In this document: one piece after another, positions 55,366 through 64,000 of the stretch | How the letters are laid out: every line of letters begins with the position of its first letter | Numbering within the stretch: position 1 is the stretch's first letter | Source: Loripinus fragilis | Lineage: Eukaryota; Mollusca; Bivalvia; Lucinida; Lucinidae | Assembly: GCA_964019695.1 (NCBI GenBank) | Contig: OZ026522.1 | Coordinates: 77,841,601-77,905,600 of the forward strand | Length of the DNA stretch: 64,000 nt | Direction: 5' to 3' | The notes under the pieces: model-generated | Told to the model about the DNA's origin: nothing | What the model saw: only the letters and a program-made list of their open reading frames with translations | Databases searched by the model: none | Translations under genes and position numbers: made by a program

Positions 55366-55503
55366 AATAAGTTTTAAGAGGGAGAGCTTTACTTTCTTTT
55401 AAATACTGAAGTTTTAAGAGGAAGGGCTGTACTTTGTTTTAAATAAGTTATACGAGGCCCTCGTAAGAGGGAGAGCTTTACTTGGTTCTAACGCTCGAAT
55501 AAA
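55366..55503 (+). repeat. Three-copy imperfect tandem repeat ending in AATAAA
   Basis: 'aagagggagagctttactt' occurs three times (about 55376, 55418 and 55466, the middle one altered), followed by 'cgaataaagctttat'. It could be a transcript 3' end or a repeat. Confidence 0.55.
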
Positions 55504-56169
55504 GCTTTATATACTGTATATGCCTGTGATAAAAGTATCCACATGTATAATGAGTTATTTGTCATTTGTGTCCTATTAATGCAACATTCTTTTGAAAGCC
55601 TAACCTTTACGGGCCCGGGCTACGAAAAGCTATACCATGGTTTGTCCGCCTGTAGGATGTGGTAGAGATACCCCTAGCTTTAGCATGTGGAAAACCATGC
55701 AAAAATTGTTTTATACCCCCTAAATCAGTGTATACATGGTACCTTGTACGTTACGAGATAGTTCGTGATAAGGTCGATAAGGGAGGTATTAGAGCAGCAG
55801 TTTGGCCCATCATTGTCCGCGAGATACTTTAACCCTTTCCTTCATGAATATTTATGCTTGGCTCCATCCACTATTAATAAATCATTCAGTATATAAATAA
55901 GCTTTCATCTTGGTATATATAGAGAGCAAAGACATTATTTGTCAGGTCCAGTTCTGTAGGATCAGATATGTCATATTTCAATAGCAAACTGACGGTAGAC
56001 CCAGATCAGGCATCTCTAAGAGCTACCTGATCTGGGTCTGCTGCATGTATGTTTGTTAAAGCGCTAAAAGGCGTCTCTATGAGGTTATTGATTAAGGCTT
56101 GCTAGAACCAACAAGAAGTATATCAATTCATTTGTCGTCAAAATATATATGTCGGGTGTTGTCGCATCC
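55504..56169. other. No gene; GATCAG-type hairpin at about 55992-56037
   Basis: 'gacccagatcaggc' and 'acctgatctgggtc' pair closely, flanked by 'aatagcaaact' and 'ttaaagcgctaaaaggcg'. This may be an orphan core of the small MITE families. Confidence 0.5.
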
Positions 56170-56343
56170 GTTTCACGTTATATTGTACAATTATTAACTT
56201 CAATTTCGGTAGACATGAGGATTTATCTACCCAAAACAGTGATAATTCATCGCGGCTGCTAGGCCGAGGTGAATATCACTTAAAAGGGTAAATAAATCCT
56301 CATGTCTACCGAAATTGAAGTCAATAACTATCTTGTTATATAA
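56170..56343. mobile_element. Hairpin element beside the giant palindrome
   Basis: 'acttcaatttcggtagacat' and its inverse 'atgtctaccgaaattgaagt' pair, with 'gaggattta' / 'taaatcctc' continuing. The loop 'cgcggctgctaggccgaggt' shares 'gccgagg' with 44308-44453, as do the outer words 'acaattatt' and 'gtcaataact'. Confidence 0.8.
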
Positions 56344-57369
56344 TAGTCCAAGAGCCAGCAATACTTTTAATCAAGTGGTTGAGGCCAAAAAGTTTGAAGG
56401 TGTGTTCTTATGTAGAAAAGTATGCTGAATTCAAAAATTACTCTTAAAAAAATCGGCTGGTACACAAAAATGCTATGCGCAGCGGAATACCCCGGGGTAG
56501 GCAATTTCTCGAATTAGCACTGAAATGGGGTACTCTATACCACAGAATCTAATTTGACCTACCTTGCACCCCCATGACAATTTTTCATTGGTGCCAAATT
56601 GTTTCTTGGGACCCCATGAATGAGAAAACAATGTTTTTGAAAAATAAACACAATTGGGCCTTGCGAAATTGCATGGTTACCATGGCAACCCTAAATGCAA
56701 TTCTTACATGTAGGGGTGTACATACAAATTCAACCATATCTTAGCTGATACTTATCATATACCACTAATCTTGGTATCAAATAAAAGGTTAGGCTTATGC
56801 CTTTTATCCTATGACCTGAGATGCAAATTACCTAATTTGCATATTCATGAATATTAATGAAAACCTTAAGACTAAGGGTAAAATTGTAAAAAAAAACACC
56901 ATAAATAATTGATTTCAGCCCCAAACCATCATCAAACCACCACTGTTGAATGTTTTATATCATCAGTGATACAATTCAACAAAAACTGTCATGTTCTGGT
57001 CCTATATCGAAATTATCACATTTGCATATTCATGATAGTTAATGAAAACTTAATAAATGAAGGCAAAACCATTGCATAAACTAGAACCCCAAGGGGTATT
57101 TAGACCTAGATCTACATTGAACTCCTAGGAGCATTTCTTATTCATGTCAAATGGTTCAATGAGGTCACTTAAAGGCAAAACATTATGTTCCTCAATCAAT
57201 TTGCTAATGTGAAATTGCATTGTATCCATGGCAACCCATTATGCGATTTTAAAATTCTGGGAGCGTACATGCAAAAAAATATTAATATCTCAACAGCAAC
57301 ACATCCTAGAACAGTAAATCTGGTATCAAATAAGTCTTCAGATATAGCACTTTTATATGATGGTTGGAT

Positions 57370-58180
57370 ATGCAAATTGGTTATTTTGAATTTTCATGAA
57401 TGTTCATGAAAACAATAGAAATGAATAAAAAAAAGTGCAGAAAAATCAAGGGGCAATACTAACAAAATTACTGGTATTTCCCTTAATAATTGCCCTAGAG
57501 TACCAAACTTGATCTCACAGTAATGCTAAAATATAGTGATTTTACCTTACAGGCAGATAGGAAAAGAATCTTATTTGTATAATCATGAATTTGAATGAAA
57601 ACATTAGAAAAGAATGAAAAATCGTGGAAAAATTAAGATTGGCATACTTACAATTTTGCTCATATCTCACTTAATAAATACCCTAGAGTACAAAACTTAT
57701 TACCAAAGTAATACAAAGATATGACACTCTTATATACACATATGAAAACAAAATTAAATGTCATTGAATACTAATTCATTTTTACAAAATCATTATGAGT
57801 TAGAGAAAAATTTAGGAAAAATCAAGCCGATATACTAACAAGGTTATTCATATCTCAGTTTATTATTGCCCTAGAGTACTAAACTTGATATCAGAGTAAT
57901 GCTATGACAAAGTGCCTTTACCTTATGGGCAGATATGAAAAGAATCTAATTTGTATATCCATAAATTTTTATGTAAACATTTGAAAAGAATGAAAAAATC
58001 ACAGAAAAATCATGGGGGCATACTTACAAAAGTGCCCATATCTCAGTTGGTATTAGTCTTAGGCTTCTAATTTTGGCATAGAATTAAAGCCAAGATAATA
58101 GTTTTTAATATGAGACCCAAGTGTGCTACTCTTAAGCAATCAGCAGAAGAGAAATTAGTAATTTTGTATGTATGTGCCTT
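57370..58180 (-). repeat. Tandem units of about 188 bp, left arm
   Basis: 'ccctagagtac' recurs near 57493, 57681 and 57869, with a decayed one near 58065. Units also share 'atgaaaacattagaaa' and 'agataggaaaagaatct'. Confidence 0.75.
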
Positions 58181-59379
58181 TCAGTTGGTCATAATTTTTC
58201 ATTCTTTTCTAAAGCTTTCATTATAATTTATGTATATTCAAATTAGATTTCTTTAATAACAACCCCTAAGGTAAGAGCACTATGTCTTAGCATTACTTTG
58301 ATATTAAAGGACCTCTAACGGTGGTAATGGGAATCGCAGTGTATCGCTGCCTATAATTTTGACAAAAATTAAAGTCGATCAAATGCTTCCATCTTCATAT
58401 ATAAGCTCCCTGTTGGTCTCTTTTTTATGATTTTGCATGATTTCCTATTTCTATAAATGTACGGCTTAATTTTGGGGCTAAAATAGTCACTTTTTGTATT
58501 ATACATATAGGAAAAAGAAAAATATTTTTAAAACATCATTCCCCCTCCCCCCCCCCCCCCCCGAGTTCCAACTAATCCCTTTGCACGTAAGTGTGTTTTC
58601 ATGTTTTACATAATATACATGAAAAGCTAGCTGGAACTCGGAGGAGGGGGGGAATGATATCCCACAGCCCAAAATGTGACGTCTGGGCGAGCCCGAACAT
58701 TAGCATTTGGATTTTTGGTGTGCTCTCTTGAAAATCTTTTTTTCCAGTATAATGAAATAATTAGTACAAGTAAGCGTCCTTTTCCTAACCCCTTTGTCAT
58801 GAAATATTACAACGTTTTAGCATATTTTTCTTCAGATTATGAAAATTGTCCCTTTACTAGATTCAGTTGGTAGATTATTTTGCACATATACTGTATCTAT
58901 CCAATACACATAAACTACATTGCCATCGACTAGGTGGTCTTACGCATGAATGAATGGTTATAGTACATTGCTGCATAATATTGCACCAGGTAAATACATT
59001 GTCATCAAGGTTGAATGTGGACTACAGTTGCTCTGCAAAATATTTCTTAACAAATCAGATAGAAAAAAAAACCCAACGAAAATAATCATTAAAATGCTCA
59101 TGATTTCGGACTTTAAAATGCTTTCACTGTGATTTGTAATCGAGTATTGATGATATAATACCCTTACACGTAAAAATGATTGATTTCTAAATGTTTTTGG
59201 TGAAGTCAAATTTTGCAACCCCTACCCCCTTTGGTAGAGTCTCCTTTTCTGCCGTAGGGATCTGCATGTCTTATTATAACCTTAATTCGTTCATAATACA
59301 TCAAGTGTCCTATTCAAAAGGATACCAGTGATATCTTATGCATAGGGAAGCTTTGGGAAGCATCTGAAAAATAGGCAGA

Positions 59380-59990
59380 TACCCTTTCAAAGTGTCAGAG
59401 GTCCTTTGGTACTCTAGGGCAATTATCAATTGAGATATGAGTAATTTTGTGTGTAATACCCCTTGATTTTCCGCGATTTTTTCATTTATTTCTAATGTTT
59501 TCATTAAAATTCAGGAATAATCAAATTAGATTTCTTTTGTAACTACCCATAACGTAAGAGTACTTTATCTTAGCATTATTTTTATATCAAGTTTAGTACT
59601 AAAGAGCAATTATTAAGGACGATTAAGTAATTTTGTAAGTATTACTTCTTGGTTTTCAGCGATTTTTTTATTTATTTCTAATGTTTTCATTAGAGTTCAT
59701 AAATATTCAAATTAGACTTCGTTTGTAACCACCCATAAGGTATTAGCACTATGTCTAAGCATAACTTTGATATCAAGTTTGGTACTCTAGGACAATCATC
59801 AAGTGAGATAAGATTTATTTTGTAAGTACTACCCCTTGATTTTTCTGTGATTTTTCATTTATTTATGTTTTCATAAACATTCATGAATATTCAAATGAGA
59901 TAATTTGCATATCCGACAGTCCTGTAAATGTGCTTTGTCTGCAAAATAACTTATACTAGATTTAGTGTTCTAGGATGAGATGCTGCTGAG
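59380..59990 (+). repeat. Tandem units of about 185 bp, right arm
   Basis: 'gtactctagggcaatta' or variants recur near 59411, 59601, 59783 and 59963, with 'ttctaatgttttcatta' and 'attcaaattaga' in each, inverted relative to the left arm. Confidence 0.75.
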
Positions 59991-60889
59991 ATATGAATAT
60001 TTTTTGAAGCTATATACATTCCCAGTCTTTAAAATCGCATAATGGGTTGCCATGGAAACCATGCCATTTCAAATAGCCAAATGGGTGTATTATTGAGGAA
60101 TATAGAGTTTTTACTTTAAGTTGCCTCATTTAACCATTTGAAATCAATAAGCAATGCTCCTAGGAATTAAATGTAGGTCTAATTACCCCTTGGGGTTCTA
60201 GTTTATGCAATGGCTTTGTCCTCATTTTTAAAGATTTTATTAATTTTCATGAATATGCAAATGAGATAATTTCCATATAAGACCATAAGACGACAGTATT
60301 TGTCGAAATGTATCGCTGATGATATGAAAACATGCAACAGCGGTGGTTTGATGATGGTTTGAGGCTGAAATCAGTTATTTATGGTGTTTTTTAATGATTT
60401 TCCCCTTATTTTAAGGTTTTCATTAATATTCATGAATATGCAAATTAGATAATTTGCATCTCAGGTCATGGCATAAAAGGCATATGTCTAACCTTTAATT
60501 TGGTACCAAGATTAGTAGTCTATGATAAGTATCAGCTAAGATATGATTTAATTTGTATGTACACCCCTACATGTAAGAATTGCACAACAGGGTTGCCATG
60601 GCAACCATGCATTTTCACATAGCCCAAATGAGTTTATGTTTAGGAACATTTTTTTTCTCAATCAGGGGGGGACCAGGAAAATTTTTTGGCACCAATGAAA
60701 AATTGTCATGGGGGTGCAAGGTAGGTCAAATTAGATTCTCGGGTATAGGGGTATTCCGCTGCGCATAGAATTTTCTTGTACCAGCCGATCTTTTTAAGAG
60801 TTTGATTTTTGAATTCAGCATACTACACACCTTCAAACCTTTTGGCCTCAACCACTTGATTAAAAGTATTGCTGGCTCTTGGACTATAA

Positions 60890-61685
60890 GTTTTCAAATA
60901 AGAATGAAACTTTTCTACTTTAACTTTTCTACTTTGACTTTTTTTTATTTGAAGTCATGTTCAACCCTCAACCGAAGGACTTTCTCACAAGTTTTATCAA
61001 CTGTTATTAAAATATTTTAATGAAGTATTTTGCATTTTAAAATGTATATATTTTTTTTCTCTAAATGTGGAATGTAAAATTTAATCATAAAACTTTTTTT
61101 ACGTTTTGTTTATTCAAGCAAAGATAAATGAACAAACAAAACAGTTGTTAAAATTCATGAAAGTCTTTAGTTTACCTGTTGGGATCAAGCCAATTTCATG
61201 CAGCACATGCTAGTTGTATACTTAGCATGCTATTTTAGCTCTCCAGAGGGTGATATTAGGAAAATGTCAAAAATATTAACTTCTGGAAACTAGTTTGAGC
61301 TAGTTTTCATGCAATATTAACTTGTAAGCCAGTAAAGACCGGTTTTCAGGTAGACATAGAGATTTAAAAAGACAAAGGCCAAGCAGGAAACAAGATTCCC
61401 TCCAGTGTTTATATACACACGCCGAGTAGGCGGCAATCGAAAACGTCAATTTGAAAACAATCGACGAACGTAGATCAAAAATCGTTAGAAACAGAGCTTT
61501 CGATTGCCGTTTGTCGCCCTAATGGCATTTGTTCAATCTCCCCAATTAATCCGAGGTCCACCTTAAAGTGTGAAACTCTTTGAAAACTGGGTAATTTTTC
61601 ATGCTTTTTGGCGTCTGGTGTTGTTGTTTTTTTGTTGTTTTTTTTAAAACTTATCTTTTTCGAAAATTTCTTTCTGGAAATAAAG
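60890..61685. other. No gene; small inverted pair at 61432-61520
   Basis: 'ggcggcaatcgaaaa' is inverted at 'tttcgattgccg'. The rest is unassigned AT-rich DNA. Confidence 0.4.
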
Positions 61686-61687
61686 TG

Positions 61688-61776
61688 CCAAACAGTTTGG
61701 ATTCAGATCAGGCCCGACATTATGTTGGGACTGATCTAGATCTAAACTGTTTACAAGGGTTTTTGGCAGACGACGC
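61688..61776. mobile_element. GATCAG-type hairpin, partial element
   Basis: 'aaacagtttggattcagatc' and 'gatctagatctaaactgttt' pair; 'ggcagacgacg' follows, as in the 18779 family. Confidence 0.5.
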
Positions 61777-61790
61777 TAGTCATAGGCGGA

Positions 61791-62071
61791 TCCAGAGGGG
61801 GGAGGGGGCAGGGGGTCCGGATCCCCCCTGAAAAATTACAAAAATATAGGGTTTCTTAGCAAAAAAAGGGCCTGATCGCCTGTCAGATCACTGAGCTACG
61901 AAGCAAGCATTTAACGTGTCATCATCAGCCCGCCAGCGAAACTCCATTTAAATGGCGTTTCGCTGGCGGGCCGATGATGGTCCACTTTTAGTATTTGGAT
62001 CCTCTCTCCCCCATCATTAAAAAAAATAAAAGTTGGACCCCCTCTGACAATACTTTCTGGATCCGCGCTTG
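61791..62071 (+). mobile_element. GGCGGATCCAGA-family MITE, full copy 2
   Basis: Ends 'cataggcggatccagag' and 'tctggatccgcgctt' are inverted. The centre 'ccgccagcgaaactcc' / 'ggcgtttcgctggcgg' is a nearly perfect hairpin at about 61929-61970. Confidence 0.8.
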
Positions 62072-62340
62072 CGTAGTTTTCGGAAAGTTGAATTGATCAC
62101 TAATTAAGTATTGAGTTTAGCAAGGAAGTCGCTGTATTCTTTATTTTTCTCATGCATAATAACCTGCTTGTTGTATTAATTGGACAAACAGCAGTTCAAA
62201 GTGCGCAATGAGCCATCTGATTTGGGACTTGGGGATCTGGTTTATGAATAATTCTACCATAAAGCGCACGTTGCACTGTTTAAATATTCATTTTTATCTG
62301 CACACGTTCCCGGTGACGGTTTAAATATTCATTTATCACT
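62072..62340. other. No gene seen
   Basis: Non-coding DNA. Confidence 0.4.
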
Positions 62341-62653
62341 AAAAATAGTATGATCAGGAAATACCACAACCACAAACCGCAGACAACCACATGGCACCCA
62401 AGGAAGAGCCACTCAACCATCACAAGACACCAAGAAGACAAATTAAGCAAAGCAACCAGCTCTCTCTTCCCCATCAAGATGATTGCAATACTAGAATGGA
62501 CATAAAGTAACGTATAACAAAACATAGAACGATAACAGACTCCCACAATGGGAGTAACAAAAAACAAAAAGTCAACAACAACAGAACCACCGCCTTAGAA
62601 CGGACAGCAACTTAAGCAACCGGGGGCTTAAATGCATTTTACTGGTACCAAGT
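62341..62653 (-). mobile_element. Retroelement 3'-tail repeat, copy B
   Basis: Colinear with copy A (15738-16048) over its full length, including 'actcccacaatgggagtaac' and 'tttactggtacca'. It ends shortly before the LINE reverse transcriptase. Confidence 0.65.
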
Positions 62654-62733
62654 TTAAGTTATTCGCCGGCTTAAGACGTGCCTTGCAGACTTACAAATAA
62701 CGTTGTTTCGGTACTGCGTGAAATGTACAAAAT

Positions 62734-63927
62734 ATGAATCCAGCGAGTTTTGTACAGGTAAATGGCGACGAAGAAGTCGAAGATTTTTTGAGGGACTTTG
62801 ATAATAATCAGGGACAAAATGGGGGAGGGTCAACGTTTGAAAGTTTAGATGAGAATATATCACACGAAGAAATCAAACGATGCATAAAACAGCTTTCTCG
62901 AAATAAAAGCCCAGGTAAAGATAATCTGTTGAATGAATATTTCATGGAGTCTATAGATTTGTTAATTGAACCGTTAGGAATTTTGTTTAATAATATACTG
63001 AATTCTGGCTATTTTCCCTCGCAGTGGACTGAAGGAATTATTATACCGTTACATAAAAAGGGTGCGCACGACGATCCGAAAAATTATAGGGGAATCACCC
63101 TTATCAGCTGCTTAGGAAAGTTATTTACCTCTATAATTAACCAACGACTTATAACTTGGTCCACTGCGAATGAGATTAGCACAGATGCACAGTTTGGCTT
63201 TAAAGCTGGACACAGTACCATTGATGCTATATTTATTTTACAAAATTTAATTCAAAAAAGATTGAAAAATAAGAAACGTTTGTATTGCGCCTTTATTGAT
63301 TTACAACGTGCATTCGACTCAGTTTATAGAAATGCATTATGGTATAAATTGATTAAGTATGGTGTAGATGGTAAGTTATTAAAGTTACTTAGATCTATGT
63401 ACTCTGCTGTAAAATCATGTGTCAGGCATCTTAACACATTATCTGATTTTTTCAGTTCTGACATTGGTCTTTTTCAAGGGGAGATAATGTCACCAATTCT
63501 GTTTTCTTTCTTCCTTAACGATATCGAGCAGAATTTGCAAGAAAATACTTTTGATGGTATTACATTGGATCAGATAACAATCTACTTATTACTTTTTGCG
63601 GACGATGCAGTCCTTATATCTGATTCAAAAGAGGGGTTGCAAAGGTCTCTTAATCAATTCGAAGCATATTGCAAAAAATGGAAATTAACTGTAAATACTG
63701 GCAAAACCAAAGTGATGATTTGTAAAAAAGGGGGTCCGGTTACAAACGAACATTTTATCTTAAGTGGGAAAGAACTAGAATTGGTGAGTGAATTTAATTA
63801 TCTCGGTTATGTGATTAGTAGCGGAGGGTCTGTTCAAAAAGCAATTAATCTAGCTATTGGCGGACAAAGCAGTAAGATCTATGGGCATGTTATTTTCCAC
63901 TATAAAACGCATACAAGTCCCATTTAA
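62734..63927 (+). CDS. LINE reverse transcriptase, 5'-truncated, frameshift near its end
   Basis: 397 codons. Motifs: LSRNKSPGKDNL, IIIPLHKKGAHDDPKNYRGI, AQFGFKAGHSTIDAIF, CAFIDLQRAFDSV (motif A), GLFQGEIMSPILF (motif B), LLLFADDAVLIS (motif C, both Asp present), WKLTVNTGKTKVMIC and FNYLGYVIS. No endonuclease precedes it, so the copy is 5'-truncated just before the RT fingers; the tail repeat at 62653 marks the junction. The last 20 or so codons leave the family pattern after 'IGGQSSK'. The family-like reading resumes in another frame and runs off the window, indicating a one-base shift at about 63866-63885. It differs in motif sequence from the CR1/L2-type copy at 45 kb, so it is another lineage. 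Confidence 0.85.
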   Translation: MNPASFVQVNGDEEVEDFLRDFDNNQGQNGGGSTFESLDENISHEEIKRCIKQLSRNKSPGKDNLLNEYFMESIDLLIEPLGILFNNILNSGYFPSQWTEGIIIPLHKKGAHDDPKNYRGITLISCLGKLFTSIINQRLITWSTANEISTDAQFGFKAGHSTIDAIFILQNLIQKRLKNKKRLYCAFIDLQRAFDSVYRNALWYKLIKYGVDGKLLKLLRSMYSAVKSCVRHLNTLSDFFSSDIGLFQGEIMSPILFSFFLNDIEQNLQENTFDGITLDQITIYLLLFADDAVLISDSKEGLQRSLNQFEAYCKKWKLTVNTGKTKVMICKKGGPVTNEHFILSGKELELVSEFNYLGYVISSGGSVQKAINLAIGGQSSKIYGHVIFHYKTHTSPI

Positions 63928-64000
63928 GATGCTGATGCAGCTATTTGATACATATGTTAAATCTATATTGAATTATAGTTGTGAAATCTGGGGTTTCACC

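Larger units (their letters stand above)
56344..60887. mobile_element. Giant imperfect palindrome (foldback-type element), arms about 2.27 kb
   Basis: The left end 'tagtccaagagccagcaata' is the inverse of the right end 'tattgctggctcttggacta'. Matching blocks run inward all the way: 'cttgcacccccatgacaatt' against 'aattgtcatgggggtgcaag', 'ggttaccatggcaacc' against 'gggttgccatggcaacc', 'cctacatgtaagaatt' inverted, and 'aactagaaccccaaggggta' inverted. The turn is near 58590, between 'ccccgagttcca' and 'tggaactcggagg'. Each arm has four tandem units of about 188 bp. The flanks both read TAA. No coding frame of note was seen. Confidence 0.88.

Overview
The window is nuclear DNA of an animal, most likely a bivalve mollusc or another lophotrochozoan. 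The evidence is a voltage-gated potassium channel gene of Shaw (Kv3) type cut into exons by introns of about 20 kb, AT-rich non-coding DNA, tRNA-derived SINE heads, very many small inverted-repeat (MITE-like) elements, and decayed non-LTR and Penelope-like retroelements. There is no bacterial gene organisation. The host assignment is an inference from these features, not from a species marker.

One host gene is supported. It is a plus-strand Kv channel with four coding exons: 8517-8807 (first part of the T1 domain), 29038-29259 (end of T1), 49994-51202 (S1 to S6 and C-terminal linker) and 53535-53717 (charged C-terminal tail). All junctions have GT/AG borders, all are phase 0, and the joined reading frame gives 634 residues. 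The protein keeps the T1 zinc-site spacing, the selectivity filter TTVGYGD and five S4 charges. It differs from classical Kv channels in the S6 Pro-x-Pro motif and at the outermost S4 arginine position.

Layout: 1-8.5 kb is upstream DNA with a CpG-containing tandem repeat, MITEs, a 5'-truncated retroelement tail and a diverged tandem duplication. 8.8-29.0 kb is intron 1, with long inverted-repeat elements, microsatellites and SINE fragments. 29.3-50.0 kb is intron 2. It contains a degenerate minisatellite region (30.8-38.7 kb) broken up by a Penelope-like reverse transcriptase pseudogene and other insertions, several nested inverted-repeat elements, a 152-bp tandem array, and a broken CR1/L2-type LINE (45.2-49.3 kb). 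51.2-53.5 kb is intron 3, with a Tc1/mariner-like non-autonomous element. Downstream, 56.34-60.89 kb is a single giant imperfect palindrome with arms of about 2.27 kb. The window ends inside a second LINE reverse transcriptase.

The most notable architecture is around the channel exons. The transmembrane exon has copies of one MITE family 23 bp before its acceptor and 21 bp after its donor, in the same orientation. The downstream copy supplies the first in-frame stop codon if intron 3 is retained. Further copies lie 81 bp after exon 1 and 50 bp after the stop codon. All repeat identities were read by eye; no alignment or database search was run.
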